The notes: a model not told the origin generated them from the sequence alone. Counted from the stretch's first letter, positions 16,727 through 26,349 are shown. The stretch is DNA of 36,440 nt from Alloalcanivorax venustensis ISO4 (GCF_015356855.1 NZ_ARXR01000028.1:1-36440), one strand, 5' to 3'. Translations and numbers: made by a program.

Positions 16727-17163
16727 CGTGGTTTCCCCGGGCCGCCGCGCAGGTTGGCTTTCAACGCCTGGGCGAAACGGCCGGCGAAGCCGTCTTCCGG
16801 ATTAACCGCTTGGCTGGTGGGCGCCGGCTCGGGTGCCGGCGGCCGCTCCGGGGCCGGCCGCTCGTGCAGCTTGGTGACCTTGCCGCCGCCCACGCCCAGC
16901 ACCAGCCAGGTGTCTTCCAGCTCCAGCACCACCACCCGTTCCTTGGCGCCCACCGCGCGGCTGGCCACCACTTTCAGGGTCTGGCCGGCGGCCGTCTGGC
17001 CCGGGCCGAAGCGCTTGAGCAGCCAGCCGCACAGCAGGATAAGCCCCACCATGGCGACCAGCACCAGCGCGGTCTTGCCGAACGCCGCCATGCCCAGCAT
17101 GGCGTCGCCGCCGGCCTGCACCGCCTCGATGCCGGTCTTGGTCTGGGCGTCGGCGCTGCTCAT
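16723..17163 (-). CDS. fliO: Flagellar protein FliO
   Basis: 146 residues, poorly conserved in sequence but recognisable by position and architecture: one transmembrane helix ([19 protein letters not shown], about 31-49) and a C-terminal cytoplasmic part with [20 protein letters not shown] and [14 protein letters not shown], the FliO core. It scaffolds assembly of the FliP ring. The C-terminal tail is Pro/Ala/Glu-rich. It overlaps fliN by 4 bases and fliP by 4 bases. Confidence 0.93.
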   Translation of the reverse strand: MSSADAQTKTGIEAVQAGGDAMLGMAAFGKTALVLVAMVGLILLCGWLLKRFGPGQTAAGQTLKVVASRAVGAKERVVVLELEDTWLVLGVGGGKVTKLHERPAPERPPAPEPAPTSQAVNPEDGFAGRFAQALKANLRGGPGKPR

Positions 17164-17657
17164 CGGTTGAGCTTCTGAACCCGTTCGGAGGGGGTGATGA
17201 TCTCGGTGATGCGGATGCCGTATTTGTCTTCCACCACCACCACTTCACCCTGGGCGATCAGGTAGCCGTTGATCAGGATGTCCATGGGCTCGCCGGCCAG
17301 GCCGTCCAGTTCCACCACCGAGCCCTGCGCCAGTTCCAGCAGCTGCTTGATGGTGATGCGGGTGCGCCCCAGCTCCACGCTCAGCTTGACCGGAATATCC
17401 ATGATCATTTCCAGGTCGCGGGCGTCGCCGGCGCCGGTGCCGGCGTCGAACGGCTTGAACACCCGGTCGTCGGCATTGCGCGCCGGCGCGTCCCCGGCAT
17501 CGCCGGTGCCACCGCCTTCGGCCGCTTCCTGTTCGGCGAGCGCCTCGGCCCAGGGATCGGCGTCGTCGCCGCCGGTCTCTTCGCCCTGCTGTTCGGCCAT
17601 GGCCTTTTCCCAGTCGTCGTCGCTGGCGTTTTGATCGGGTTTGTTGGGATCAGTCAT
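17160..17657 (-). CDS. fliN: Flagellar motor switch protein FliN
   Basis: 165 residues from ATG 17657, which overlaps the fliM stop by 8 bases; the open frame further upstream lies in fliM and is not used. The N-terminal ~85 residues are an acidic, disordered extension (DDDWEKAMAEQQGE, WAEALAEQEAAE). The C-terminal ~75 residues are the SpoA domain, with MIMDIPVKLSVELGRTRITI, LLELAQGSVVELDGLAGEP and the ending GIRITEIITPSERVQKL. FliN forms the base of the C ring and binds FliH to dock the export ATPase. Confidence 0.97.
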   Translation of the reverse strand: MTDPNKPDQNASDDDWEKAMAEQQGEETGGDDADPWAEALAEQEAAEGGGTGDAGDAPARNADDRVFKPFDAGTGAGDARDLEMIMDIPVKLSVELGRTRITIKQLLELAQGSVVELDGLAGEPMDILINGYLIAQGEVVVVEDKYGIRITEIITPSERVQKLNR

Positions 17658-18660
17658 TGCTCGGCTTCCTCGGTGCCGCCGCCGCATGGGCGTTGGCGTG
17701 GTCGATGACGCGCTGTACGCGCAGCGCCCGTTGTTCGTCGCGGCTGCCGTAATCGCATTCCAGCACCGGCACGCCGTCCACGCGGGCGGTGACGGTGTCG
17801 GGCAGATCGATGGGCAGCACATCGCCTTGCTTGAGGCTCATTACCTGGGAGATGCGGCTGGGCACGTTGACGAACTCGGCCACCAGCTCCACCTCCGAAC
17901 GGCGGATTTCACCCGCCATGCGATGGCTGAACGCCTGATCGCCGGCGTCGCGGCCATCGGCGATCGGGTTATTGAGCTGCTCGCGCAGCGGCTCGATCAT
18001 CGAGTAGGGCATGCACACCTGGAAGTCGCTGGCCAGGTTGCCCACTTCCAGATGGAAGGTGGTGTTGACGATGATCTCGTTGGGCGAGTTGGTGATGTTG
18101 GCGAACTTGGCCTGGATCTCGGAACGCAGGTAGCTGATCTCCAGCGAGTACACCGACTTCCAGGCGTCCTGGTAGGCGTCGATGGCGAGCTTGAGCAGGC
18201 GCTGGATAATGCGCTGTTCGGTATTGGTGAATTCGCGCCCCTCGGACTTGGTGACGAAGCGGCCGTCACCGCCGAACAGGTTGTCCACCACCATGAACAC
18301 CAGGCTGGGCGGGAACACCACCAGCCCGGTGCCGCGCAGCGGCTTCATGGCGATCAGGTTCAGGTTGGTGGGCACCGGCAGATTGCGCGCGAAGTCCTTG
18401 AAGCTCTGGTAGCGCACCGAATCCACGGTGATGTCCGCGCTGCGCCGGATCAGGTTGAACAGGCTGACCCGGAAATGGCGCGCGAAGCGTTCGTTGATGA
18501 TGTCCAGGCTGTGCAGGCGCTCGCGGATGACCCGGTGCTGGGACGCGGGGTCATAGGGGCGCAGGCGCGGCTCCTTGCTGGCCGGCGACTCGTCGTCACC
18601 GCCGGGCCCGTTGAGCAGCGCATCGATTTCTTCCTGGGATAGCAGATCGTCTTGTGCCAT
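17650..18660 (-). CDS. fliM: Flagellar motor switch protein FliM
   Basis: 336 residues. The N-terminal CheY-P binding peptide is intact (DDLLSQEEIDALLNG, residues 4-18), so the motor should be responsive to chemotaxis signalling. The middle CheC-like domain has SLDIINERFARHFRVSLFNL and VFMVVDNLFGGDGRFV; the C-terminal SpoA domain ends near residue 325. It forms the wall of the C ring between FliG and FliN. fliL lies 15 bases upstream. Confidence 0.97.
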   Translation of the reverse strand: MAQDDLLSQEEIDALLNGPGGDDESPASKEPRLRPYDPASQHRVIRERLHSLDIINERFARHFRVSLFNLIRRSADITVDSVRYQSFKDFARNLPVPTNLNLIAMKPLRGTGLVVFPPSLVFMVVDNLFGGDGRFVTKSEGREFTNTEQRIIQRLLKLAIDAYQDAWKSVYSLEISYLRSEIQAKFANITNSPNEIIVNTTFHLEVGNLASDFQVCMPYSMIEPLREQLNNPIADGRDAGDQAFSHRMAGEIRRSEVELVAEFVNVPSRISQVMSLKQGDVLPIDLPDTVTARVDGVPVLECDYGSRDEQRALRVQRVIDHANAHAAAAPRKPSND

Positions 18661-18675
18661 TGGCGTCCACCCGGT

Positions 18676-19152
18676 TTATTGCACGATGAACTCGGTGAAG
18701 AGCACATCATCCACTTGCAGTTCGGGCTGGCCGTCGTCGCGCGGCTGGGCGAACAGCTCGAGAATCTCGGCCTTGAGCGATTCCTTGCCCTGCTGCGTGG
18801 CCACGGTTTGCGAGCTCTGCCCGGACAACAGCATCAGCATGCGGCTGCGCAGTTGCGGCATGTGCTCGAGCAGGTAGCTCTCGGTCTCGGTGTCGGCCAC
18901 CTGCAGGGACAGGCCCACGTACAGCAGACGCTGGCCGCACAGCTCGCCCTGCAGATTGACGGTGAACGGTTCCAGCTTGACGTAGAGCACCGGCCGGGGC
19001 GCTTCCACCTGCTCCACGGTCTCTTCATCGTCGTCGTCGCTGTCATCGGACAGCAGCAGGTACATATTGATGGCCACCAGAGCGCCGAGCAGGATCACCA
19101 TCAAGGCGATCAACCATCCAAGTTTGCTCGACCGGTTCGGGGAATCCGCCAT
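18676..19152 (-). CDS. fliL: Flagellar stator-associated protein FliL
   Basis: 158 residues with a single N-terminal transmembrane helix (LGWLIALMVILLGALVAINM, about 12-31), a short acidic linker (a run of Asp/Glu at about 36-45) and a periplasmic FliL domain (YVKLEPFTVNLQ, then RLLYVGLSLQVADTETESYL). The domain forms rings around the MotAB-type stators in other species. It is the first gene of fliLMNOPQR and is set apart from fliK by 127 bases that hold a terminator-like hairpin. A GGAAGG ribosome binding site precedes the ATG. Confidence 0.94.
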   Translation of the reverse strand: MADSPNRSSKLGWLIALMVILLGALVAINMYLLLSDDSDDDDEETVEQVEAPRPVLYVKLEPFTVNLQGELCGQRLLYVGLSLQVADTETESYLLEHMPQLRSRMLMLLSGQSSQTVATQQGKESLKAEILELFAQPRDDGQPELQVDDVLFTEFIVQ

Positions 19153-19199
19153 GGGTTGTGCCTTCCATCCTGAATAAGGGTTGCCGTTTCAGAGTGCAG

Positions 19200-19253
19200 T
19201 ATGCCGCCGGCGCGGGCGCCGGCATGGCCGGAAAAGGCCCCGCTAAAGGGCCT
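19200..19253 (-). terminator. Intrinsic terminator-like hairpins between fliK and fliL
   Basis: On the minus strand, AGGCCC-(7)-GGGCCT followed by TTTCC forms a terminator-like stem (19232-19253). A second strong hairpin follows closely (ATGCCGGCGC pairing with GCGCCGGCGG-CAT, about 19200-19225). Together they suggest that the fliF-K transcript ends, or is attenuated, here and that fliL has a separate promoter; none matching a known flagellar sigma factor is visible in the remaining ~50 bases. Confidence 0.55.
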
Positions 19254-19279
19254 ATCTTCGCGTTTTGACGGGGTACGTC

Positions 19280-20479
19280 TCAGGCGTACAGATCCACGCC
19301 GCCGGTGTCGCCGCCGATGATGCGGCTCACCGGCACGCTCTCTTCAGTGGCGGCCGGCTCGCCGGCCAGGCCGTCACCGCCCGGGGCGCCGCCGCGCTGG
19401 CCGGGCTGGCCGTCGCCGTTACCGGCGAACCCCTGGCGGTGCTCGCCGACCATCGCTTCACCCAGGGCGATGCCCTGTTCGGCCAGCGCTTCCCGCAGTT
19501 GCGGGATGGCCTGCTCCACCGCGCCGCGCACCGTGGAATGGCTGGAGAAGAAATGCGCCTGGGCACCCTGGTCGTCGAGTTTCAGGCTCACCGAAAGCGG
19601 CCCCAGCTCGCGCGGGTTGAGGTGCAGCTCCATGTGCTGGTCGCCGCGTTGCGCCAGGCCCACCATCTGCTGGCCCAGTTGCTGCTGCCAGGGCGCGCTG
19701 GCCACCGGCGCCTGCAACGTGAATTGGGCGGCGGGGCCGGTGGCGCCGGCCGCGCCGGTCTGACCGCCGGCGGCGCCGGTGGCGCCCATCACGCCAGCGT
19801 TCTGAGCACCGCCTTCCTGGTTAGCGCCGAGGCGCGTGTCCAGGCGTGACCGCTCCAGGGTGCCGTTCAAGGCCTGGGCGTCGCTGGCCCAGGCGGGCAT
19901 CGCCGGCTTGGCCTCGCCGGTGGCGGCGGGGGCCGGGCTCAGGGTGTCGCCGGCGGCGCCGTCAGTGGGCAGGGCGGAAACGGTGGCCGGCCGGTTGAGG
20001 GCGTCCGGCGCGCGCATCACTGGCAGTGCCTGCGCCGTGTTTTTCGAGGCGGCGGCGGTCAGCGGTGCGGGCACGGCCAGGCCGCCGGTCATCGGGTTAG
20101 CGGCGCCGTTGTCCGCGGCGTGCTCGACCAAATCCCGGATGGCGTTTTCTTCGCTTACGCCGGCGCCGGCCAGTTCAGCCAACGGGGCCTTTTGAGCGGG
20201 CAGGACGTCGCCGTCACCGGTTTTGAGCCGGCTGCCGGCCAGCGCTTCCAGAGCGTTGCGCAGGGCGTCGCTGGCTTCGCCGGTGAGCGGGCGGTCGCCG
20301 CCGGCATCGAGCAGCGCCAGGGCGGCCTCGCCGCTGGCGCCGTCCGATTCGGACGCGGACAGCAGTTTCGCCGCCGCATCCCGCAGCGAGCCGGCGAAGG
20401 CCTCGCCGTCGGCGGTCGCCGGTTGCCCGGTGGCGCCGGTCTTGGCGAGGTTCTGGCTAAGCAAGGCGGTGATATCCAT
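19280..20479 (-). CDS. fliK: Flagellar hook-length control protein FliK
   Basis: 399 residues, Ala/Gly-rich and low in complexity until about residue 265, as usual for the exported molecular ruler. The conserved C-terminal domain is clear: PWQQQLGQQMVGLAQRGDQH, MELHLNPRELGPLSVSLKLD and VRGAVEQAIPQLREALAEQG. FliK measures the hook and then acts on FlhB to switch export from hook to filament proteins. It lies 14 bases after fliJ, the same order as in many gammaproteobacteria. A second FliK-like gene starts at 35868. Confidence 0.93.
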   Translation of the reverse strand: MDITALLSQNLAKTGATGQPATADGEAFAGSLRDAAAKLLSASESDGASGEAALALLDAGGDRPLTGEASDALRNALEALAGSRLKTGDGDVLPAQKAPLAELAGAGVSEENAIRDLVEHAADNGAANPMTGGLAVPAPLTAAASKNTAQALPVMRAPDALNRPATVSALPTDGAAGDTLSPAPAATGEAKPAMPAWASDAQALNGTLERSRLDTRLGANQEGGAQNAGVMGATGAAGGQTGAAGATGPAAQFTLQAPVASAPWQQQLGQQMVGLAQRGDQHMELHLNPRELGPLSVSLKLDDQGAQAHFFSSHSTVRGAVEQAIPQLREALAEQGIALGEAMVGEHRQGFAGNGDGQPGQRGGAPGGDGLAGEPAATEESVPVSRIIGGDTGGVDLYA

Positions 20480-20493
20480 GGGTTATCCTCCCG

Positions 20494-20943
20494 TCAGTCC
20501 CGGCGCACGCGGCGGGCCATCGCGTTGTTGGTCAATTCGTCGTTGTCGCGCAGTTCGCGGCGTTGTTCCTGGCGGCGCTCCTGCTCGGCGCGGCGCGCGG
20601 CCAGGGTGTCGTAGGACGACAGCTGGCGTTGCCGTTGCTGCCAGTGTTGCTGGCTGGCGGCCACTTTTTCCTGCTGCTGGTCGAGCGCCTGCAGGGCTTT
20701 GTCGATGGCGTCGTCCAGGGAGCGGATGAAGCGCCGGTAGTTGGCCAGGGTGGCGGCGTCGATGCCCCGGCTCATGGCGTCCTGCAGGCGCCGGCAGTAC
20801 TCGTGCCGGTAGCGTCGCAGGGCGTCCAGCTGCGCGGCGCTCTGCGCCTGGCCACGGCGGTCGTCGGCCAGGTTGCGGCCGGCGTGGTCGCGGGCTTTGC
20901 GGCTTTGCTCGATTAATGTGTCCAGCGGGTTGGACGCGTTCAT
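20494..20943 (-). CDS. fliJ: Flagellar export chaperone/stalk protein FliJ
   Basis: 149 residues, almost entirely predicted coiled coil, very rich in Arg, Gln, Glu and Ala (for example [20 protein letters not shown]). FliJ is the central stalk of the FliI ATPase ring, comparable to the gamma subunit of F1, and a general export chaperone. It overlaps fliI by 4 bases. The pattern [20 protein letters not shown] near the N-terminus fits the family. Confidence 0.92.
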   Translation of the reverse strand: MNASNPLDTLIEQSRKARDHAGRNLADDRRGQAQSAAQLDALRRYRHEYCRRLQDAMSRGIDAATLANYRRFIRSLDDAIDKALQALDQQQEKVAASQQHWQQRQRQLSSYDTLAARRAEQERRQEQRRELRDNDELTNNAMARRVRRD

Positions 20944-22325
20944 GGCACACCTCCAAGCAAGGCACCCAGTGCCTGTTGCGAATCACCGATATCGGCGCGC
21001 TCGCCGATACCCTGCTGCAAAAAGTGTTCAATCGAGGGGTACAGCTCCACCGCCCGGTCCAGCGCCGGGTCATGGCCGGGGCTGTAGGCGCCCACACTGA
21101 TCAGATCGCGGTTGCGCTGGTAGCGCGAGAACAGCTGCTTGAACTGCTGCGCGCGCTGCTGCTGCCCGCCGCCGACGATGGCGGTCATGGCGCGGCTGAT
21201 CGAGGCTTCGATGTCGATGGCCGGGTAGTGGCCGGATTCCGCCAGGGTCCGTGACAGCACTACGTGGCCGTCGAGGATGGCGCGCGCGGAATCGGCGATC
21301 GGGTCCTGCTGGTCGTCGCCTTCGGTCAACACGGTGTAGAAGGCGGTGATCGAGCCGCCGCCGGTTTCGCCGTTGCCGGCGCGCTCCACCAGCCCCGGCA
21401 GTTTGGCGAACACCGACGGCGGATAGCCCTTGGTGGCCGGCGGTTCGCCGATTGCCAGGGCGATTTCCCGTTGCGCCATGGCGTAGCGGGTCAATGAATC
21501 CATGATCAGCAACACGCTGAGGCCGGCGTCGCGGAAATGCTCCGCCACCCGGGTAGCGTAGGCGGCGCCCTGCAGCCGCTGCAGCGGCGAGGTGTCGGCC
21601 GGGGCGGCCACCACCACCGAGCGGCGGCGGCCTTCCTCGCCAAGAATATTGTCGATGAAGTCTTTTACTTCCCGGCCCCGCTCGCCGATCAGGCCCACCA
21701 CGATTACGTCGGCGCCGGTGTAGCGGGCCATCATGCCCAGCAGCACGGATTTGCCCACGCCGGAGCCGGCGAACAGGCCCATGCGCTGGCCCCGGCCGAT
21801 GCTGAGCAGGGTATTGATGGCGCGGATGCCGACGTCGATCTGGGTGTCGATGGGCGCCCGCGCCAACGGGTTCATGGGCGGCGAGGCCAGGGTGCCGTGG
21901 GGCACGTCATCGAGCGGCGCGCCGCCGTCCAGCGGGCGGCCGTTGCCGTCCACCACCCGGCCCAGCAGCGCGTCGCCGAGCGGGAAGCGGCGCGCGCCGG
22001 TGTCTTCCCCGTCGCCCAGCGGGAACACCCGGGCGCCCGGTACCAGGCCGCTGATCTCCGCCAGCGGCATCAGAAACAGCTTGTCCCCGGAGAACCCCAC
22101 CACTTCCGCTTCGGCGAAGTCCGGCCGGTCGCTGCCCGGCGCCGTGATCTCGATGCGGCAAGCGCTGCCCAGCGGTGTGCGCAGGCCCACCGCTTCCAAC
22201 ACCAGGCCGGTGGCGCGCACCACCCGGCCGCTGGCCTGGTAGTGGGGCGCCGTCGCCACGCGCCGGGTGACGCTGTTGAGCGTGCGGCGCCATTGCGCCT
22301 GATGGAGGTTCTCGGCGCTGGTCAT
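20940..22325 (-). CDS. fliI: Flagellar export ATPase FliI
   Basis: 461 residues from ATG 22325, which overlaps the fliH stop by 4 bases; the open frame upstream lies within fliH. Walker A is AGSGVGKS (186-193), Walker B is LLIMD (272-276), and [14 protein letters not shown] (211-224) is the catalytic-loop segment of type III ATPases. The N-terminal beta-barrel domain and the C-terminal [14 protein letters not shown]-like segment are also present. FliI powers or gates export of flagellar axial proteins together with FliH and FliJ. Confidence 0.97.
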   Translation of the reverse strand: MTSAENLHQAQWRRTLNSVTRRVATAPHYQASGRVVRATGLVLEAVGLRTPLGSACRIEITAPGSDRPDFAEAEVVGFSGDKLFLMPLAEISGLVPGARVFPLGDGEDTGARRFPLGDALLGRVVDGNGRPLDGGAPLDDVPHGTLASPPMNPLARAPIDTQIDVGIRAINTLLSIGRGQRMGLFAGSGVGKSVLLGMMARYTGADVIVVGLIGERGREVKDFIDNILGEEGRRRSVVVAAPADTSPLQRLQGAAYATRVAEHFRDAGLSVLLIMDSLTRYAMAQREIALAIGEPPATKGYPPSVFAKLPGLVERAGNGETGGGSITAFYTVLTEGDDQQDPIADSARAILDGHVVLSRTLAESGHYPAIDIEASISRAMTAIVGGGQQQRAQQFKQLFSRYQRNRDLISVGAYSPGHDPALDRAVELYPSIEHFLQQGIGERADIGDSQQALGALLGGVP

Positions 22326-23047
22326 GGTTGTTCCCCGCCGTCGTCGCCGCCGGCTTGCGGCCGGCGGCTGCGCCGCCGCACCCGCGCCGCCAGGTTTTCC
22401 CAGCGGCTTTCCAGGGTGGCGTCGAGCTCGCCGCTGGGGCTGGTAACCCGGCAGCCGCCGCGGCTGAGCTGATCGTCCGGGTGCAGTTTCCAGCCGGCGG
22501 CGTGGAATTCCGCGTGCAGCTCCTGTTCCACCAGCGCCAGATCGTCCGGGTGCAGCCACAGTCGGGTTTTGCCGTTGAGCGCCGGTTCCTCGTGAATCAG
22601 GGTGCGCACCAGGTTAAGAATCTCGGCGGGCTCTTCGCGCAGCGCGTCGCCGGCCAGCTGGCGGCCGGTGGCCAGGGCCAGGTCCACCAGGTCCTCGGCG
22701 ATGGCGTGGTCCAGGTCGGCCAGGGCGCGGCGGAATTCGTCCACCAGATCGGCCAGCGGCGCCAGGGCTTCCTGGCGCTGGCGGGCGGTTTCGTGCTCGC
22801 CGGCGCGGCGGCCTTCTTCCAGCCCCAGGGCGTGGCCTTCCTGGCGGCCGGCCTCGAAGCCTTCCCGGTGGCCTTCCCGGCGTGCTTCCTCACGGGCTTC
22901 ATTGCGCAGCGCCTGCAGCTCGGCCTGATGCTGAAACGCCTTGCGCTGTTCCGCGTCGACCGCGGCCGGGCGGGCGGCGCCCGGGTCGCGGGCACTGTCC
23001 AGTTCCCCCATCCGCCAGCGGCGCCAGCTTGAGTGGGCGCTAGACAT
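22322..23047 (-). CDS. fliH: Flagellar assembly protein FliH (FliI regulator)
   Basis: 241 residues from ATG 23047; an ATG two codons earlier (23053) is possible but has poorer spacing to the GGGGA site. The central helix contains the FliH glycine-repeat signature, a run of G-x3-G units ([20 protein letters not shown]), followed by the C-terminal domain typical of V-type peripheral-stalk-like FliH. FliH dimers bind FliI and tether it to FliN. The gene overlaps fliG by about 8 bases and fliI by 4. Confidence 0.94.
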   Translation of the reverse strand: MSSAHSSWRRWRMGELDSARDPGAARPAAVDAEQRKAFQHQAELQALRNEAREEARREGHREGFEAGRQEGHALGLEEGRRAGEHETARQRQEALAPLADLVDEFRRALADLDHAIAEDLVDLALATGRQLAGDALREEPAEILNLVRTLIHEEPALNGKTRLWLHPDDLALVEQELHAEFHAAGWKLHPDDQLSRGGCRVTSPSGELDATLESRWENLAARVRRRSRRPQAGGDDGGEQP

Positions 23048-24035
23048 AGGCATCGTCCCCGCCGGTCAGCACGATTTCGCCGTTGTCCGCCAGGCGGCGC
23101 ACCACCTGCAGAATGGCTTTCTGTTCGCTCTCCACCTGCGACACGCGGATCGGGCCGCTGGCTTCCATGTCCTCGCGCAGCAAGGTGGCGGCGCGGGTCG
23201 ACATGTTGCGCAGGAATTTCTCTTTGAGTTTTTCGTCGGAGCCTTTCAGCGCCACCATCAGCGCGTTGGTGTTGATCTCCTTGAGCAGCAGCTGGATGCC
23301 GCGGTCGTCCACGTCGAGCAGGTTTTCGAACAGGAACATCTCGTCGATGATCTTCTGCGCCAGGTCCTCGCTGTGCGCGCGCACCGTTTCGATCACGGTT
23401 TCCTCGGCGCTGGAGTTCATCAGGTTGAGAATCTCGGCGGCGGTGCGGGCGCCGCCCATCTTGCTGCGCTTGAGGTTCTGGCCGTCGAGCATGCCGCCCA
23501 GCACTTCGGTGAGCTCCTGCAGGGCGGCGGGCTGCACGCCACTGAAGGTGGCGATGCGCAGCACCACGTCGTTGCGCAGCTTGTCGTCGAAGTATTCCAG
23601 CACGTCGGCGGCCTGGCGCCGTTCCAGATGGACCAGAATGGTGGCGATGATCTGCGGGTGTTCGTCGCGGATCATCTCGGAAACGATGTTGGCTTCCATC
23701 AGGTTGAGGGCGTCGATGCCGGAATTGGCGCCATTCTGTTCGAGGATGTCCTCGAGCAGGCTGGAGGCGCGTTCGTTGCCCAGCGCCTTGGTCAGCACCG
23801 AGCGGATATGGTCGCTGGAATACAGGTTCAGCGCCGCGAACTGCTCCGACTCGTCATAGAAATCGTCCAGCACCTGGCGCATCTGGTCGTGGGAGATGTT
23901 CCCCAGCTTGGCCATTTCCTGGCTGACTTCCTGCACTTCGCGGGCGGACAGATGCTTGAATACCTCGGCGGCACTGTCTTCATCCAGGGCCAGTAACAGC
24001 ACGGCGGCCCGCTGGGTGTTGTTGAGCTCAGTCAT
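23040..24035 (-). CDS. fliG: Flagellar motor switch protein FliG
   Basis: 331 residues. The conserved EHPQ motif is at 125-128 with the following [18 protein letters not shown] armadillo region. The N-terminal domain that binds FliF starts at [16 protein letters not shown]. The C-terminal domain has the charged torque helix around [20 protein letters not shown]. It links the MS ring to the C ring and interacts with the stators. It overlaps fliF by 8 bases. Confidence 0.97.
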   Translation of the reverse strand: MTELNNTQRAAVLLLALDEDSAAEVFKHLSAREVQEVSQEMAKLGNISHDQMRQVLDDFYDESEQFAALNLYSSDHIRSVLTKALGNERASSLLEDILEQNGANSGIDALNLMEANIVSEMIRDEHPQIIATILVHLERRQAADVLEYFDDKLRNDVVLRIATFSGVQPAALQELTEVLGGMLDGQNLKRSKMGGARTAAEILNLMNSSAEETVIETVRAHSEDLAQKIIDEMFLFENLLDVDDRGIQLLLKEINTNALMVALKGSDEKLKEKFLRNMSTRAATLLREDMEASGPIRVSQVESEQKAILQVVRRLADNGEIVLTGGDDAYV

Positions 24036-25707
24036 TCCGATTCATCCAGTTACGCACGATCATCGCCACCATGGCCGGATCTTCCTGGGCCATGTCCTGG
24101 AGGTCCTGGCGGTTCTGTTCGTAGGCCGAGGAGCGGCGCCGGCGGCGGCGCGGCGCCACCGGCTCGGGCTCGTCCCCGGCCTCGTCGGCGGCGGCCGGCG
24201 CCGGTGACGGGGCCTGTGCCTGGGCCGGACGCGCCGCCGGTGCCGGGGCCTGCCGGGCGTAGCGCTTGAGCATCGGCCGCAGCACCAGCAGGAACAGCAG
24301 CAGCGCGGCCAGGCCCACCAGCAGCCAGCGGCCCATGGAGAACAGGAAGTCCTGCCAGAACGGGTCCTGCCACCAGGCGCGTTGTTGGTCCTCGGATTCC
24401 ACCCGGGTGAAGGGGCTGTTGACCACTTCCAGGCCGTCGCCGCGTTCCACCGAGAAGCCCATCGCCTGGCGCGCCAGTTGATTGATGCGTTCCAGCTGGT
24501 CATCGCTCAGCGGCACCGGGGCGGCTTCGCCGTCCTCGTTCACGCCGTCGCGGTAGTCGACCACCACCGCCACCGACAGCCGCTCCACCTGGCCGCGCTC
24601 GTGCTGAACGTGGGTGATGTTGCGGTCCACTTCGTAATTGATCACGTCTTCGTGGTTGAGGCGCTTGGTGGTGTCGTCGTCGTCCTCGGTGTTTTCGCCT
24701 TCCTGCTGATCGTCGTTCTGCTGCACCGGCGAGGCCGCCGCGCCCGGGGGCGTATTGGTGAGCGCGCCGGGCACGCCCTGGGCAAGATCCTCGCCGCCGC
24801 TGTAGACCGCCCGGGTCTGGCTGCTGCGCACCGCCGCCGGGTTGCCGCCCTGGTTGGGGCCGTAGCGCTCGTTGGTTTCCTCGCGGCGGGCGAAATTCAC
24901 CTCCGCGGTGACCTGGGCGCGCACGTTCTCCGGGCCCAGGATCGGCGCCAGAATGCTCTCGATGCGCTGGCGGTAGACGCGCTCCACTTCGCGCACATAC
25001 TCCAGTTGGGTGCCGTCCAGGCCACCGCCGCTGCCGGAGGGCCGGGACAACAAGCGGCCGGCCTGATCGACCACGGTGACGTCTTCCAGGGCCAGTTCCG
25101 GCACGCTGCTGGAGACCATATGCACGATCGCGTCGACCTGGCCGTCGCCCAGCGCGCGGCCCGCTTCCAGGGTCAGTACCACGGACGCCTTGGCGGGCTC
25201 GCGGTCGCGGATGAACACCGACGGCTTGGCCATGGCCAGATGCACCCGCGCCCGCGATACCGGGCCCAGGGCTTCAATGGAGCTGGCCAGCTCGCCCTGC
25301 AGGCCGCGCTGGAAATTCACCTGCTCGGCGAACTGGCTGATGCCGAACGCCTGCTCGTCCATGATCTGGAAGCCCACGTTGCCGCCTTCCGGCAGGCCCT
25401 GTTCGGCGAGCTGCAAACGCAGTTTGTGGACCTGGTCGCCGGGCACCATCAGGGCGCGACCGCCCTGGCTGAACTGATAGGGCACCGCGCGGCTTTCCAG
25501 TTCACTGATGATGCGGCCGCCGTCGGCTTCGCTGAGGTTGCTGTAGAGCACGCGGTATTCCGGCGCGCTGGCCCACATCAGCATGGCCGCCACCAGGGCG
25601 ATCACCGCGGCCCCGGCCACCAGCAACGGCACCAGCGGGTTGGCGCGCAGCCGCGCCAGCATCTGTTCGATGCCGTTATTGTCCGGGCGGGTCTCGCCGT
25701 TGCTCAT
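24028..25707 (-). CDS. fliF: Flagellar MS-ring protein FliF
   Basis: 559 residues from ATG 25707, preceded by a GGGGGG-type Shine-Dalgarno stretch; upstream in-frame codons to 25806 lack family similarity. Transmembrane helix 1 is at 24-45 and helix 2 at about 454-477. In between are the periplasmic ring-building motifs [40 protein letters not shown] and [20 protein letters not shown]. The C-terminal ~35 residues ([20 protein letters not shown]) bind FliG. It is first in the minus-strand fliFGHIJK operon. fliE, its usual leader, is on the other strand. Confidence 0.97.
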   Translation of the reverse strand: MSNGETRPDNNGIEQMLARLRANPLVPLLVAGAAVIALVAAMLMWASAPEYRVLYSNLSEADGGRIISELESRAVPYQFSQGGRALMVPGDQVHKLRLQLAEQGLPEGGNVGFQIMDEQAFGISQFAEQVNFQRGLQGELASSIEALGPVSRARVHLAMAKPSVFIRDREPAKASVVLTLEAGRALGDGQVDAIVHMVSSSVPELALEDVTVVDQAGRLLSRPSGSGGGLDGTQLEYVREVERVYRQRIESILAPILGPENVRAQVTAEVNFARREETNERYGPNQGGNPAAVRSSQTRAVYSGGEDLAQGVPGALTNTPPGAAASPVQQNDDQQEGENTEDDDDTTKRLNHEDVINYEVDRNITHVQHERGQVERLSVAVVVDYRDGVNEDGEAAPVPLSDDQLERINQLARQAMGFSVERGDGLEVVNSPFTRVESEDQQRAWWQDPFWQDFLFSMGRWLLVGLAALLLFLLVLRPMLKRYARQAPAPAARPAQAQAPSPAPAAADEAGDEPEPVAPRRRRRRSSAYEQNRQDLQDMAQEDPAMVAMIVRNWMNRND

Positions 25708-25909
25708 GCGTGCCCCCCGGGGAGACGGGAATAGTGTTGAAAAGGCATTGCTGCTTTCCGGTGGTATTGCGACGCATGCCATTATGAGCAGCGCCGGGAC
25801 ACACAAAGGAAAGAAAAGCCCGCCTTTTTGCCGTCATTTGACCGCTTGGGTCACGGCGGGGGCTGGTAATCTTGCGGTTCAAATAGCGGGTAACGCAGAG
25901 CGATACGTT
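25708..25909. other. Divergent intergenic region fliF / fliE
   Basis: 202 bases that must contain promoters for fliF (minus) and fliE (plus). It includes an AT-rich, purine-rich stretch (25800-25830) and a long-range inverted pair (CCCGCC near 25820 with GGCGGG near 25857). No sigma-28 or good sigma-54 site was found. A weak GG-N10-GC arrangement on the minus strand (25830-25843) lacks the other consensus bases. Confidence 0.3.
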
Positions 25910-26257
25910 ATGAGCACACCGACCATCAATCCGGCCATGCAGGCCGCGCTCAACCAGATGCAGGACCTCGCCGGGCAGGCGGCCGGCGCCGTGCCCCGGG
26001 CCGGCGGGCAGAATCTGGACACCACCGTGGGCAGCGGCGGCTTCAGCGAGGCGCTGCAATCCAGCCTGGAGCGCATCAACCAGATGCAGACCGACGCCGG
26101 CGACAAAGCCAAGGCGTTCCAGGCCGGTGAGCCCGGCGTGTCGCTGCACGACACCATGATCACCAGCCAGAAAGCCAGCATCGCCTTCGAGATGGGCGTG
26201 CAGATGCGCAATCGGCTGGTGTCCGCCTATAAAGACGTTATGAATATGCAAGTATAA
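25910..26257 (+). CDS. fliE: Flagellar hook-basal body complex protein FliE
   Basis: 115 residues from ATG 25910. The C-terminal half is diagnostic: EPGVSLHDTMITSQKASIAF then MGVQMRNRLVSAYKDVMNMQV-type ending. FliE is the adaptor between the MS ring/export gate and the FlgB rod and is exported first. The open frame upstream to 25583 lies in fliF antisense and has no family similarity. The ribosome binding site is weak. In most gammaproteobacteria fliE leads fliEFGHIJ; here it is a single-gene unit divergent from fliF and convergent with flaG. Confidence 0.94.
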   Translation: MSTPTINPAMQAALNQMQDLAGQAAGAVPRAGGQNLDTTVGSGGFSEALQSSLERINQMQTDAGDKAKAFQAGEPGVSLHDTMITSQKASIAFEMGVQMRNRLVSAYKDVMNMQV

Positions 26258-26264
26258 AAATCAG

Positions 26265-26313
26265 TTAATAGTTAATAGTTAATAGTTAATAGTTAATAGT
26301 TGATAGTTAACAG
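26265..26313. repeat. Heptanucleotide tandem repeat TTAATAG (7 copies)
   Basis: Five perfect copies of TTAATAG (26265-26299) followed by TTGATAG and TTAACAG, immediately after the fliE stop and before the hairpin ending flaG. The AT-rich block stands out strongly in a GC-rich region. It is intergenic, so length changes would not alter a protein, but they could change the spacing between converging transcripts. Confidence 0.93.
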
Positions 26314-26319
26314 CTAAAG

Positions 26320-26348
26320 AGCGGGCCGTGCCGGAGGCAGGGCCCGCG
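26320..26348. terminator. Hairpin between convergent fliE and flaG
   Basis: GCGGGCC (26321-26327) pairs with GGCCCGC (26341-26347) around a 13-base loop. On the minus strand, following the flaG stop at 26350, the stem is followed by TCTTTAG. This suggests a terminator for flaG, and because it is symmetric it may also stop the fliE transcript. Confidence 0.55.
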
Positions 26349-26349
26349 C

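Noticed and set aside
25829-25844. GG-N10-GC spacing on the minus strand upstream of fliF
   Set aside because: Only the two dinucleotides match; the conserved CAC and TT positions do not. In GC-rich DNA such spacing is frequent by chance.
25883-25906. CAAA-N15-AGCGATAC before fliE, resembling a sigma-28 promoter
   Set aside because: Both elements carry mismatches, and the -10 ends only 3 bases before the fliE ATG, so the transcript would start in the start codon. fliE is also an early gene.
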